Below are positions 32,472 to 46,094 of a stretch of 64,000 bases of DNA, in pieces. The notes under the pieces were generated by a model that did not search any database, was not told the DNA's origin, and saw only the letters and a list, made by a program, of their open reading frames with translations. Source of the stretch: Hermatobates lingyangjiaoensis. Taxonomy: Eukaryota; Arthropoda; Insecta; Hemiptera; Hermatobatidae. The stretch's first letter is position 1; every line of letters starts with the position of its first letter. The position numbers and the translations under genes were made by a program. Location of the stretch: contig JAPFBL010000049.1 of the NCBI GenBank assembly GCA_026182355.1, positions 1,116,001 to 1,180,000 on the forward strand, in the 5' to 3' direction.

Positions 32472-35400
32472 ATCCACGAGCATAACTAACTTGTTTTAAT
32501 TAATTCATTGAAGAATTCTGAAAGTAGTAGTTCATTAAAAAATTGTTTAGAATCAAACAAACCTGGTAGTGTGACCGATCAAGTTCATAAATCATATGAG
32601 TACGAAGTATAAGGTTTCATTCAATATTTAGACAAGGTTAAATTCAATGTGTTTGGTTTTTAATCAAACATGGGAAGGGGTGTGTGTTTAGTCAGCGCGT
32701 GGGTTACAGCGTATGTAGAAAAAATTTAGTAAAACACTGCATCAGCTTTGTTATTGAGGTGATATGAGGTCAAAAACAGAGGTCAAGCCAAAAACAGATC
32801 CAAATATTCTGAATTTATCTTATACTCTTTCCTGTCGCTTTTATGTATTTAAGATCAATAGAATATTTATAATCGATATTTATCATATCTTTCAAACAAC
32901 ATACCATAATAACAATCTGGAATAAGAAATGTTATTTCCTATAAGACAGCTGGTTTTATTCATTCAGATTATAAGTCTGTTCAATAATTTAGTTGACTAT
33001 TCTTAAACGTTTATTTATTTTAAGGAGATTTCTCGTAAGTAAACTACTTTGACGGTGTCTATATAGGTTAGAATGGTTTGATTCTGAATTAATGGCTCTG
33101 AACTTATCAAATATGAGTGAAGTTGAAGCTGTCCAATTAGTGTTTAAGGCTATTAAAGACTTGACCTACTTGTATTCCAGCTAATGATGGTTAAGTCTGG
33201 TCGTTTAATCAAAAATGTTATATAGAGTGAACAGAGGGGGGGGGGGGGGGATGAAGTTCATAATACACCTAAGTATGAATTACGTGACTCACATTTTGGA
33301 CAAGGGGAGAGCCAATATGTCAGGTAATACTATCAAGTAATACCACCAGGGTTATAAGTCAAGTAGACCAACTACTGTTTAGATCACTGGGTTTTAAAGT
33401 GATCAATATCGACTCTCAGGAGTCTACTTTCACATTCTTGAGGTCCTTGTCAGCGTCAATGACATTTGGCAGTTCCCACTATGTAAATAGGGGTCTAGAA
33501 ACTGAAATAAATATTTTAGGAAGAATTTTACGAGATATTTAAAATAATTACTTGCATATATAGGCACAATACATTTTGAAATTTGTCATCGCAATCATTT
33601 CTGATCACTATAATTACAATATAACTTCTAAAAATAGATAATAATGTGTATTAACATTTCTTTTTTTTATAACAAATTATATTTATTCTATCATCACAAT
33701 ATTTCTTGCCAAAATTCTCGTTTAGATCTAAAATCTTCCTTAGTGGTATATTATCTATATCACTAGATATAATATTAAGATAGGAGGAAAATTATCTTAC
33801 AATTTAATGCTTATTGTAAGTATCATGAAGGAATTTCAGAAATGTGTTTTACGTTAACCTGAAATGTTATACTCAAACGAATTCCTTAAGGTGGCAACAA
33901 ATGTACAGATGCATTGACAAAATGAGTCAGGATACGAAAAGGTCCATGTATAATTACCTAAATACAAACAAACTTCCCTTCAAATCGATGAGTCAACAGC
34001 ACGGGGGAACAAAACAGTATAAATGACCTCTTGCTAAAAGGTACTAATAGGATATTAATTATGATAATTATTAAGTTCTATTAACTTGTTTATAGAATTA
34101 TTATTAATTTTAAATACTATTCACGGTGAAATTAATACCAGTTACAAATATAATACCAATCCTGCTGATGGAATAACAGTCATATTTAGTCACTATTGCA
34201 GTTTTCTAAAAAGTTTAAAACATAATGTATCACAATATTTTCTATAAACTGCAACAATATTGATTAGTAAGAATGTATGTTCAAGCTCCAGACTGCATCA
34301 ATCAGTTCAGGTCACTACAACTGCACTAAGTAACATTCGTAGAAATAAGTTAAAAGTTAAGTTGTTTGAAAAGTTTTATAAAGGAAATGGCAGGGACTTT
34401 CATCGCTTCACCCGAGGTACACTGGCTCTCAGAAACCTTACCTTAAAAAGTATTATTCAGTTTTTAGTCCGATTTAGATTCTTGAATTATCCCATTGTCA
34501 AAAACAATTTAATTAAATAGAAACCGCATATTAATTTCATATATTTATTTGTTAAATTGAATGAAGTTAACTAGTAGTAACAAGAAAACATTGTTAATTA
34601 GTTTATTAAATTTAGTTCATGGCATCATCCATAATTTCAGAGTTTCATGATAGAATAAACTAATTTATACAAAAATTGCAAGGCAAAAATGTTTATAGTT
34701 CAATATCTTAGGATAAACCTTCAGTATGATGAGATTTTGACACCACTGAATGTTTAACATTTAAATTCCCTCCACTTAAACTTAAAAGCAGAATTCGGTG
34801 AAGCTTTTAATATATAAATATCGCACTGGATAATACCATCTGAGTAATATCGATCTGCAAGATATAAATGATGATTCAAATATCACGCATAAGCAGAACT
34901 GATCGATATAAGGACTTTCGAAAAAGATCAAAAAGCGCAGTTTAAAAAGAGGTATTAGCATTCTGGCTTGATAAAAATGTAGCACTTGTTTATTTTGTAT
35001 ACTTGTTTATAATGTAGACGAATTTCTCACAATGTTTAACCTCTATGCTTCATTGGAAGTGACTTAGTATGGTCAGTGATCTGATGTCCAAAATAATCGT
35101 ATGCAAATAACTGAGCAAGCAAACCTAATATAACACCTCAGGTTATTACCCCATACATTAATTAGGGAACTAATTATGGTTTTACCCAAAATTTAAGTAT
35201 TTACAGAGGTCGTGCTAATTTTTAAAAGTAATTTAGATGTAATCATCTCTTTAATGTAATCTAGAAATTTTAAGTATTAACTTTTTTAATTTTTCATGAA
35301 AATAAGTTTTTTGATTGAATTGTTTAAATAATCATTTGAATAAAAATCCATTTTTTTTATAAAAACAAATCCTTATCAGAGTGATGTATAAGATATGGAA

Positions 35401-36230
35401 AATATGTTTGAAAATAAAAAAATGTAGTACTAGGCAGACAGAGAATCGGCAACGAAAAAAACTCAAATGTTTTAGTGACCTGTAACTCGTAATGTTGCCA
35501 ATGAATTCATATTCAGGGGATAAATATCAGGGCCTTCAATTGCCAGACTTTGTCTATAGTATACAATTCGATTAAACGTCATTGATTTTTTGATATCTCT
35601 GAGGAAATTTTACCCTCTACACTATCATAGTAACCAGTAATTTTTTAAGTCTTTCATGAAATGTATGCTTAATTCTGATATATATTTTAATTATAATGAG
35701 TAAGATGGAGTTTTCCAATAATATAACTTTTACTGACTCATAAGTCAATATAATTAAATATAAATCAATATAGGGCTGTAACACATCAGCCCTAGCAAAA
35801 CTTCTTGCCAATAGTAATAAAACACTTTTTATATATTTCATCTATAACACTTGAAAGTGTTCCTAAAAGCCCTACTGAATTCCTCTGTATTGTTTTAGTG
35901 TATAATATAGTTGGTGTTAGATAAATGAATGTATAGTTTATGGGTATTCTAGGAAAGCAGATGAAAATAAGCGGTGTGGCAAGGTATGAAAGGAACATGA
36001 AACATTAAACCCAGAGTGGTAATAATTTTTGAGAGACCATTATCTTCGAGGCATAGTTTCAGTAGAACATGATAAACAAACTGGTCGGCATTCAGTGACA
36101 AATATGATAGAAATTGCATCTTATTTAAGGATAATTACTTTCTTAATTTTAGATGAATAATAACATTTAATATTTATATCTATGCTTAATGGATATGCAG
36201 TTATTTAAAAAAATGCAGTAGTATAATTAG
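32470..36230. other. AT-rich DNA, no recognised gene
   Basis: A 15-base poly-G run lies at 33236-33250. Short frames at 33844, 34260 and 33095-33180 (the last containing ELMALNLSNMSEVEAVQLVF) show no recognised similarity. Nothing else stands out. Confidence 0.5.
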
Positions 36231-36332
36231 TATTAATATTAAACATATAATCTACCGTCTTACCTCGTACATTACTGCCGTAATGTAAGACCGTACGAGG
36301 TAAGACGGTAGATTATATGTTTAATATTAATA
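36231..36332. repeat. perfect inverted repeat, 40-base arms
   Basis: The left arm 36231-36270 and right arm 36293-36332 are exact complements (including ctaccgtcttacctcgtac). The 22-base centre holds a smaller attac...gtaat pair. No mismatch in 40 bases means recent origin or selection for pairing. It does not belong to the other families here. Confidence 0.97.
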
Positions 36333-36458
36333 ATACTAACCTCTGTGGTAATGATGAAATGCATGAGTATAATTAGTAATATGTATAATAGTACATACTA
36401 CATTACTATAAGTATATCCATATTCAAAAATAAAACACAATCAATTTAATTAGTTTTT

Positions 36459-38195
36459 ACTTTACTATAAGTAAAGTATAGTGATCGTGAAAAAATTCGA
36501 TCTCGAGATTTTGACGGAATTATATGTTTTGAGGTCCCAGAAGTTGTTTTATGAAGTTTTTACAATGATGTCTGTGTGTGTGTGTGGGTGGGTGGGTGGG
36601 TGGGTGTGTTAGCATTGTTTGTTACCACGCTACGGTCCAGAATCTTTGATGGATCAAGTTGATATTTTACACAAAAATGGGCCTCATAATGTAGAAGATC
36701 TCTACTGTTTGGGAAGAATTATGCATGACGGGAAAGTCACTTTTTTTGCCAAAAACCGTTTTTTAATAAACATTTTTTTCTCCTAAACTGATAACCCTAG
36801 AGTTTTGAAATTTTTGAATTATCTTTGAAATTACAAATGAAACAAACGAAAAATATATTCAGAATTTTAAAACAACGGAAATTTTTTTTTTTAATAAAAT
36901 GTAAAAATTTTGACTTATAATTCAATCTCAAATCTTGTGATAGCGATACAAGCCATACCGTTTGACGGATCAAAATGAAACTATACCTTAAAATAGACCA
37001 TCATATGGAAAATGATATCAGATATTTTGTTTTAAAATTACATTCACCAAAGAGGCGTTAATGTACAATTTCTGTTTTCAGAAAATCTTTTTTTGACGCT
37101 AAACGGATCATTAAAAAATCATAAAAATTTGACAAAAAATGGATAAAAAAATTAGCAATTCATAAAAAAAATTCATGAAGTTTCAATCACGGTAAAGAGC
37201 AAAAAATCTATAAAACTGTTTGCTTATACTGGACTAAGGGATCACCTGATATACTTGTCGAATTTTTGATATTTTTTTACAATGTTTACATTGACTTAGA
37301 AACTTTTTGAGCGAAACCACTGAGTTGAAATTTGGCTATTCTAGCCTAATAGTTCTTATTTATTATTTTCGAAAATTAGAAGCTCACAACTTTAAATGAT
37401 TTAAATTATATTGATTAGCTGGCTTCGACTTTGAGTTGAGTATGTAAACTGGTTAATTACTAATATATTTTTTTTCAATATACATTCATAGCAAGCTTCT
37501 AACAGAGTACAAGACGCAGGAAAAAAGATAACGCACACTCAGAGAAAATGGTATATAATTTTCGACAAAAGGGAAGGAAAATGATTTTAATAAACACTAA
37601 GAAGCCATAAAATTTCCAGTATAATAATTCTATAACAGACCAAAAATGTAAACATAATTCAAAATAGAAATCTTTTGTTTGAAGATTAATAAATGTAATT
37701 ATTTTATATCCTTAATTGTAAATCATCTTAAAACAACATGTTTTCTTCGATATTTATGATGTTTTTCAGAGAAAATAAGAGTATTTTCCTGATTTAAATT
37801 TGAAAATTTGACTTATGTCAATTCCATGACTACAATATTCCATGTAGAAGGTCAAGTAACCGATATAAGAAATCCACTAGCTATTTGAACAAACGTCATA
37901 TTCTCTTGTAGGAGATTATTTCGTATAAAGAAATTTTCACTTTGGCTTTTCAAAAATGTTATTACTGCTGTAGTTATACTAATGAGATTACTTGCATCAG
38001 CTGTGTTGTACAAAAACAAGCTTATATATTGATAAGTCGATCAAACACTATCTGTACTACCTCAGAAATGAAAGGCTAATAAACAACTCCCATTTAAAGG
38101 TTTACATTATGCTTAAATGAGATATTATATATTATATACCCAAGAACATTTATATTAAGTTTACTTATAGTAAAGTTGAATGCAGGCCACTCCAG
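36459..38195 (+). mobile_element. X/Y element, full-length copy
   Basis: X end (36459-36995, reversed relative to X1) followed by the decayed frame region (37040-37340) and the Y end (37440-38195). The left end has ACTTTACTATAAGTAAA (36459-36475); its complement TTTACTTATAGTAAAGT lies at 38160-38176, giving 17-base terminal inverted repeats. The motif is itself nearly palindromic, so the TIR call needs care. A (GTGGG)-type microsatellite lies at 36576-36607. Residues CLYWTKGSPDILVEF can be read near 37215-37260 in the family frame. No transposase is recognised, so it is probably non-autonomous. Confidence 0.7.
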
Positions 38196-38449
38196 ATTTT
38201 TTTACAATGTAATAGGTATGTTTGTTTAAAAAAATAGTGAACACTACAAAAAATGTTTGTATTGAATGATTCAATAATTAAACAAAACCGGCAACATTGA
38301 TAGTAATTTAAACCTCATTATCTTGCAAAAAAAATTACTAATGTTTAATTGAACCTAAAAAGATAATAATAAGTTACATTTGAACATTCGTTAAAGATAT
38401 TACTTAGTAATCAAAGCACCATACAGGTGATATACATGTTTAGTGATAT

Positions 38450-38640
38450 GATCAAAACACAATATGAAATGGGAAAAAAAGACTAAGGTCTTTCAACCGT
38501 AACAAGCCGTCTTCGTCAGAGTCAAAAACCCAACTGACGAAGACTGCTTGTTGTGGTTGAAAGATCTTAGTCTTTTTTTCCCATTTGATATCATGGTTTT
38601 ATCATTGATTGTTATCTCATGTGTTTTGTGAAATCTTGTT
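38450..38640. repeat. foldback element, family A (copy A3)
   Basis: The inverted repeat 38450-38603 is followed by the outer block ending tgtgaaatcttgtta. It is more diverged than A1 and A2. The left arm (minus, 38481-38523) keeps CTGACGA and both GACT/AGTC halves; the right arm (plus, 38530-38572) keeps CTGACGA and AGATCTTAGTC but has lost the upstream GACT through a shortened centre. Confidence 0.85.
38481..38523 (-). ncRNA. hammerhead-like motif, family A (left arm of A3)
   Basis: On the minus strand: GACT, CTGACGA, A, stem II with one altered base (GACGG...CGGTT), GAA, AGACCT in place of the palindrome AGATCT, T, AGTC. Core and stem I are intact, stem III is weakened. Confidence 0.5.
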
Positions 38641-38644
38641 ATAT

Positions 38645-40774
38645 AATGATATGTATGCCTGTATGTAATGAAAGAAACTAGCCATGCCACCTGATGGATG
38701 GCCAATGGGTAAACTAGGGTTTAGGTAGTTAATTATAAAGGTAATTTGTTATGATTATCATGTTGGAGAAATAATAAAAAATAACAATTTAAAAACCGAA
38801 GTAAAAATAATTATTTTATTTGATTTTAAATAATGTGAGTGGTTATGTACTTTGTTACAATCAAAATCTTAAAATGTGATCTATTTCTATTGATTATTGG
38901 TTAGTGATTACAATTTTAATTCTAAAAAAAGTTTACTTCTGACAAATAACTTTGATTTAACTTTGAATGTTTAATAAGGTAAGGCAAAAAATTCGGTGTT
39001 CTTTTTAGAGTTATATTTCAGAAATTTAAAATTCATGACATTTCTATCATAGACTTTTTTACGTATGCTTTTTTTATTTTACATATAGACGATATTAAAA
39101 ATAAAATTACATATATCTCCATAATTATGGTAAATAAGGTACTATACTAGTTTTTGTGATACAACTACCATCTCATGATTAAGAGAAAAGATAAGATATC
39201 CATCTCTTATCCTGAGGACTGATCCGAATCGGAGAGGTAGAGATGTGATATTCTAAGGAAGAATGGGTACTCTGTTCCCATCATCCCGTTTCATTCTCTC
39301 TAAGACTAGCTTGAAGGCATAACGTTCAGGTTTAGAAACACGAATAAGGTTCTTTGAGGAGATTGATCTAGACCATGTGACATCCCACTGTCTATGAAGT
39401 CTGGAAATCTGCAGCTTTATTGTGTCGTTTCATGTTCAACACTGAACATAAATTGCTCAGATGGCAAGAAAATATGATACTGCTTTTTAGCAATATTAAC
39501 ATAGACTCAAGCGATATAAAAAAGGAGAATATAAAACTGTAACTTCTAGGACTATTTCTAAATTTTTGAGCTATGGTTATAATAACAATATTAGCCATGG
39601 AACTAGAGTTCTGCAGCCGTTACCAAGTTGCTGAATCAGTTCTAGTAGGGATTGAGTTAGATTACTGGTACCCATCTTCAAGTAAGCCCTATTTGGTACA
39701 ACTGGATTGACCAAAGAGGATTGACAGATGTTAGAGTTCATTTGAGTCCTAAAACTGCAAGACAAGTAGAAGTATGCCATTATATTTATGTGTATGCGTT
39801 ATTCTATTGTTTATTGCACTTACTTCAGTCAAAAAGGATTCCATTCTAAAATAAAAGCCTTAATATTATATAATTACATATAAAAAAGTCATTTATTGTT
39901 AACCATATCAAAAAAAAATATATTTAGCAATAGATAAACCATCTTACATTACATCCTGGTGCTTAATTCCAGTTTTCAACGTTCTACCTCCAACTGATGT
40001 TTCTTTAAAATAGAGGCGGTGCTCGGAACCGATCATAATTTAACTTAGATTAACCTTTTTTTTATATCAAAAATAGTTTTAATTCATTGATAATAACAGC
40101 CAAAACTATCATTTACTGACTTTAATTAAACTGACATATCTCAATCATTATCTTCATTAATATCTAATACACAATGCGCCGTCTCTAAAAAAGTATTTTT
40201 GATTTTGTTCGTTTTATAAAATTCATAAATTCATCTCGCTATAAATGTTTTTTTTTTTTTCATTCGTTACGTTTCAGAATTCATCCATATTCAAGAATCC
40301 AATATAACTTCCACTGTGACTCATCTGTATACCTCGTTCTATAATCAACGAAATTGTTACTGAATGGAAAGGCAACTGAAAATATCGGCTGTCAAACGTT
40401 AAAGAATAAATATTTACTATAAACTTCTCTAAAAAGCATATACTGAAAACCCTCACTACGTGTTTGCTTTTTGAGTTATTCTATCAATGTTTTTTTCATA
40501 ACTTCTGAACTAATATCTCATATTAAGCAATTTAAAAAAATTAAATTACAGAGTTTTCCCATAATATAGTATCACTGGTCGTAGTACTTTCTCATTTGCA
40601 TACAAACAAAACTTATAGTTCACACTGCTTATACAAGGATGAGTAAAATGCATGGATTAACAATATAAATTTAAAAAAATTGAATTTGATAATTATTACT
40701 ACATTATTATAATGATCACCATATAACAAAAAGCCATTCTCCATACAAGTGAATTTTTCCTCTTCTCTTCACTT

Positions 40775-40776
<2 letters not shown>
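38645..40776. other. AT-rich DNA, no gene
   Basis: 39190-39780 is less A/T-skewed and has short minus-strand frames without recognisable similarity. Otherwise low-complexity sequence. Confidence 0.5.

Positions 40777-40852
<76 letters not shown>
40777..40852 (+). repeat. (CT)n microsatellite
   Basis: A 76-base CT run with a single A interruption near its right end. The Leu/Ser-repeat frame over it is an artefact. Confidence 0.98.
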
Positions 40853-41689
40853 TCTGCATTCTTATTTTGAAGAGTTCAGATTGTTTCGATTTCCATCTAT
40901 ACGTTTTTGTCAAAATTACTTGGACAGGCAGAGGCATCATCATACATATTATTATTAAGATTTTTTTTCTATCTACTAAATACAGAAGAATTTAAGTTTT
41001 TGAAAAATTTAGCTAAACAATCTTGTTCTAAAAAAATTCAATAAATATTGATTCTGCAAAAGACAACAAAACTCTGAAAACTCAAAAATTAATTGGTTAA
41101 ACTGACAACCTGCTGTACTTCTTGGATTTATTAATCCAAAGGAATTAGAATTTTTTTTTATGAAAATCGAATAAACTGAAGTTTTACGTAAAGACTTTAA
41201 TTTTAAGCTCATTTAAAGAGTTAATATAACAAGTAAAAAGAATAACATTCTTAAAACTATAAAAACAAATGCATGCCGGTCATATATTTTACGATGTTTC
41301 CCTGGGGACGGATTTCGAATGATGTGTGCAATCACTCCACATGTAGCGCTTTTTAACAAATCCTAATGTGAGACATATAGACAGTCCTTGATATTCTTCA
41401 GAACCAAATTATTTTTGTGTAATATTGAACCATGGAAAAATTACGTCTATGTTTTTCATAACAAAATAAACTGAAAATGTTATATCAGGTATTCCCTAAG
41501 AATATTTGAATAAGCTTACAAAAACTGACAACTATTATATTCTATTTATTTAACTATGAGAAGTTTATGGCAAGTAACATTTTCATAACACACACTTTAC
41601 CTATCAAAAGAGCAAATCAACAGAATCAGCTCTAAAAATTGTGTGATGAAAACCTAAAAGTTCTTAAGTCTTAAAGAAACCAGAAGGGT

Positions 41690-41950
41690 TTCATGGATGT
41701 AGAGGAAGCTTTGATAAATAATTCCGCCTTCCAATCTATTGAATCAGCACTAATAGATGGATGTATAGAATGTTTAATTCATTCTATGATTACACAATGC
41801 TCACACAAAAAATAATTAGTGTAAATATACGATTTACTACAACAGGAATTGTGACTACAGATATCCACAGGGAGATGTGCTATTTCAATTATTCCGTTCA
41901 TTAGTTAAACCTCTGACCATATCGTTTGTGAATTCGATGCAATCACCTTG
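41690..41950 (+). pseudogene. LINE reverse transcriptase scrap
   Basis: The plus strand reads GFMDVEEALINNSAFQSIESAL, matching the motif A region written FLDIEGAFxNxxFxSIxxAL in Jockey/CR1-like LINE RTs. About 130 bases on it reads YPQGDVLFQLFRSLV, matching RGCPQGGVLSPLLWxLVV (motif B). The intervening sequence has stops. The motif A Asp (MDV) and the Gln-Gly of motif B survive. It is unrelated to the two larger LINEs in sequence detail. Confidence 0.7.
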
Positions 41951-42307
41951 AAATAGTTAATAATTTTTAGGAAATTATATTTAAAAATAATAAAAATGAA
42001 GAAAACTTTTCCAAGACAATTATATAGTTTATTAAAGTTGTTTAGAAGTTAAAATCTAAAGTTGTTTTAAGAAACAACGAAGAGAAGCACATTTAGGACA
42101 GACACGGCAGAGTGCTTACGTGCCTGATGTGACTCAGGCTCTGAGTTTAATGATAGCATTTAGCCACACTAAAAGAAAACAAGTCATTAAATTGATCATC
42201 TGTTAGTTTTTATACTCTACCACAGGGTTTGATCATATGATATCCACATGAAAACAATATCAAAACTCAACAGAAGCTCAAAATTGAATAAAACGTTTGA
42301 AATTTGG

Positions 42308-42359
42308 TGGGCATCGGAACCCACATCCAGCGCGCTGCCAATGCACCACGAGGGCTTCT
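42308..42359 (-). other. tRNA-like (SINE head) remnant
   Basis: On the minus strand: gtggtgcattggcagcgcg (box A-like) and, closer than in a tRNA, gggttccgatgccc (box B-like). The 15-16-base spacing lacks the anticodon arm, so it is a deleted tRNA-derived sequence and not a gene. A second weak tRNA-like stretch is at 42095-42150 on the plus strand. Confidence 0.35.
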
Positions 42360-42364
42360 GTAAA

Positions 42365-45300
42365 GTTGGCTTTCAAAACCGTATATAAATGACGTCAAAG
42401 CATTAAATAATAGTTTTTCGAATTAAGTTATAATGATTTAATTATAATAAATTTAGAAAGAGAAAATTTAATGAATAATCAACGAGAATATGAAATAATT
42501 ATTTAATATATCAATAAATGTTATTTATTGTAGTTAACAGAATTTTAGAAATCCTCAAATTAAAGTAAGTAAAATATTAATAGCACACAATTATCTCCGT
42601 AATCAAGAAACACTGTCATAATGCCTATATTTTATTCTTTTGATATATCTATTTCAATAAAAATGGTACAGTAGGGCTCCCAATACATCGGAAGGTATGG
42701 AAAAGTTCTTAATAAAACTAATTCTCTCTAAATTAAGGAGCTCAGGACTAATGGCAGAGGCTGTAGCATCTCAGGAATTGACAACTTCTTCCAATTGTCA
42801 AGACAGGAACTGATGCTGATACCTATAATGATATCAGTCTTACATGTGACGCAAGTTTACTAAATTCTGTTTAACTAGCAATATGAGAGTTCAAGAAGAA
42901 TATAAGGAATACTCTAAATTTCTGATAAATATAAGTGAAAACAGAATTGAAAAGAATGAAAATAAAGAAATTATGACTGCCCGAAGACATGTTTAAACAT
43001 AATATTGATTAGTGTATTGAATACATTTACTCTTCATTCGCCAACCCACAAATATTGTTCACAGAAAATTCTATATAAGTTTCATTTAACTAGACACACA
43101 GTGAAATTAATCATAGGTTGATTGAAAAATTTCCAAGAGAAATTAAACAAATATCCGCCATAGAACTCTGTTTGTGTAGAAACAGGACCCACACATTTCC
43201 CCCAAGTATTTCTTGACTCACTGGAGTTGTCTGGATTGATCCAACATAAGCTAGAGCTCAAAAAGAAAGCTCTTGTCATCTGTATGTATGAGAAACATTG
43301 ATATATCGCGCTTATGCAATGGAACAAGACTAATAACTGAGGGGCTTTATGATAACGTCCTGCTTTGTCAAATTATCGCATCACGGCCTTAAGGGGAAAT
43401 AGTTTTAATCCCAAGATTGAAAATTGTTTTATCTGAAGAGGACAACATTCCTTTTTCAAAGATTTAATTTCGAATTTAGTTAGCATTCGCCACGACTATT
43501 TATAAGTCTCAAGGAGAGACTACAGATAGTTTTAGTTCATTTATGTAAAACAGTATTTCAACATGGCGAATCACATTTGCCATGTTGAAATACTGTACGT
43601 TGCTCTCAGTAGTGTCAAACAGAAAGAAGACAAAAGTTTTTTTTTTGAAAAATTCAAATTGTACAAAAAATGTAAATAAAAAGAACTGTTTTAAAAATAT
43701 GTGTCATTTTCCCCTTTATTAAAATTTAATTAATTTAGTGTTCATCTCCATTTATATGAACATAATAGCATTAAAAAGAAAGTGTTGGATGACCCAACCG
43801 GTCACGGGTAATCTAATTTGTATTTTTAAATACAATAAGTAAAAATTATAACAAAAATACAACGTTCTTTTAATATGAAATGGTATTCAAATATAAAATT
43901 TAATATGCGTTAAAAATTTTTTCCAGTTTTATCAAAAATTACCTAACATTGCCTTCATTTTATTAGTTTAATATGTGTCTGATCTCATTTCGTCAAAAAG
44001 TCCTCTCATTATGTACCTCCAAAAAAGTTACTTTAATACGAAAAATTTGCCATTATATCTTATTTTAAGGAAATAAGTTACATAAATCATGCTAAATATC
44101 AGGGCTACTCAACTGTCAAAAGGAATTGGGTATTGAATTAATTAGGAACTACCAAGGAGTCCGTCTTGCATGGAGGTCAAAACTTTAATATTGTCCCAAG
44201 CACTGAAAATCGACTAGAATCAAATTGCCTGCTTCCCATTCATGATATTACTGACAAAAGAAACATACACAATCCATTACAGAGCTGTCCTATACTACAC
44301 ATTGACTTTGCATTTTTTAAAGGATAATGTAAAGATCCTGTATAGAACAATAGAGACAGTGAAATGATTCCACCGATGAGAAATGCGCTCAAAAATAACC
44401 ATTTTAGCAAAAATCTAATGAAATTCTCCAAATAAAAAAATGTTTAATAAAACCAAGACGTCCTGTTTCTTCTCAGGTTAACATACATCAAAAATGTTTG
44501 GAGGAGTTATCCCCCAAACCGAATACCTATTGATGTAACCTTAGGTAGAACACTGCTGTTCAAAATGCGTTGTTTTTATTAATCATTTTTGTGTAAAGGG
44601 TTGTAGTAGCATTTCTCTCGAAAAGAGTAAACACCATATCATAACTGATTACTCAAGTTCTGAACCGAAATATATAACCTTAATAGAAGCCCATATAACC
44701 TTAATAGATGATCAAACAATAATAAAAATAATAATTAACTTGGTAGTTTTTTTTAGAGCATTGTGTGTAAGTGTTTTTTTCATCAATATATTCTAGAGCA
44801 TCTGCAAGTATAAAATTTTGTTTGAATTAAATGTCAAATAAATACAAATATAATTCACATTAATATATATAACTTTTTTTAATTTATAATTATAAAAATG
44901 AATACATTATTTCTATCAATTACTATTAATTAACTTATAGTTCTTAATTTTACCAATATATTAAAGTAAAAACGAATAAAACTCTATCAGATCCTGAAGT
45001 AGCATAAATGAATATAAAAACTCGAGAACAGTATCAACATTATATCTGACAGGTGTATGTAAACAATTACAAAACCCCAATTTTACACTTTTATAGATTT
45101 TAACATTTTGTTCTCTGTGAATACAACTTCACAGAGAAAATTCTTTCAAAATAAAAGTTGTAGAGAATAAAATTTTACTATCAATCCTCTAAAATAATTT
45201 GTTTTTAATGAATGTTGATGGAAATATTCTGCCATCAATGTCTATATTATTTTTATTGTGTATGATTTTATTAATTCTAGACACGTTCTGGAAAATCATC

Positions 45301-45630
45301 CATATAGGACTTGTCAATACATATGTAATTAACGACAATTACATATGTAATATGACCTATTTAGCTTACAACTAGCTTACACTGTGGTAACCTTTACTTT
45401 GGTACTGCCCGTATATAATATTTTCAGTCAATTCGTTCATTTAATGTCAGAACATATATAATTAATGTTAGAAATCAATAGGAAAAATCGAAATGCCTGA
45501 TACATTTCTATTTATGTTCTACATGTAAATATAATAATAAAGCTGAAAAATTATAGTTTATATAAAATGTAATGTAATATGTTATCAAACCAATAGAAAA
45601 AAACATTTTAAAAAATTATATATATATATA
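42365..45630. other. AT-rich DNA with small hairpins, no gene
   Basis: Perfect hairpins: 43550-43567 with 43579-43596 (18 bp, 11-base loop) and 45319-45330 with 45337-45348 (12 bp). Regions 42690-43330 and 44100-44430 have mixed composition and short frames without known similarity. No other feature seen. Confidence 0.5.
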
Positions 45631-45631
45631 T

Positions 45632-45845
45632 AAAATAAATTCAAAACGAAGGAAACACACAGAAAGACACAGACATAACTCACATCGATATTTCGATATC
45701 GATACGGCGGTACCGCCCTGTCTTCCTGCGGGACTCTTCGCTCTTCGCTCTTCGCACCTCCTGATGACGACGATGGTCGAAATATCGATGTGAGTTATGT
45801 CTGTGTCTTTCTGTGTGTTTCCTTCGTTTTGAATTTATTTTATTT
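45632..45845. repeat. foldback element, family C
   Basis: Arms of about 60 bases (left starts aaaataaattcaaaacgaag; right ends with its complement) enclose a GC-richer centre with ctcttcg repeated three times (about 45733-45754). The right arm and centre carry the hammerhead-like motif. The left arm holds only its 3' half (tcgatatttcgatat). (TA) tracts lie on both sides. Confidence 0.9.
45755..45792 (+). ncRNA. hammerhead-like motif, family C
   Basis: CACCTC (45755-45760), core CTGATGA (45761-45767), one C, stem II GAC-GATG-GTC, GAA (45779-45781), palindrome ATAT (45782-45785), C (45786), then GATGTG (45787-45792). CACCTC pairs with GATGTG at five of six positions, so stem I is strong; the cleavage triplet would be AUC. 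Core and GAA are intact. Only the unpaired base before stem II and the two-pair stem III depart from the canonical fold. Confidence 0.6.
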
Positions 45846-45874
45846 TAAAAAAGTCCGCTGGACGGTTTCTTTTA

Positions 45875-45916
<42 letters not shown>

Positions 45917-45919
45917 AAT

Positions 45920-46065
45920 GATCAAACCACAATATGAAATGGGAAAAAAGACTAAGATCTTTCAACTGTAATAAGCGGTCTTCGTCAGAGTCAAAAACCC
46001 AACTTTTTTTCCAAATTCATATTGTGGTTTGATCACTGATTGTTATTTCACGTGTTTAGGTAAAC
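45920..46065. repeat. foldback element, family A (copy A4, short)
   Basis: The left arm is complete; the right arm keeps only the outermost 30 bases (attcatattgtggtttgatc) and the terminal block cacgtgttta. The minus-strand motif at 45950-45992 keeps GACT, CTGACGA and AGATCTTAGT(C) but stem II has two changed bases (tcaactgtaataagc on the plus strand). Confidence 0.85.
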
Positions 46066-46094
46066 TCTTGATAAACATATTTGAACATATTGTC

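Noticed and set aside
42308..42359. Functional tRNA gene
   Set aside because: Box A and box B are only about 16 bases apart and no cloverleaf arms can be formed.
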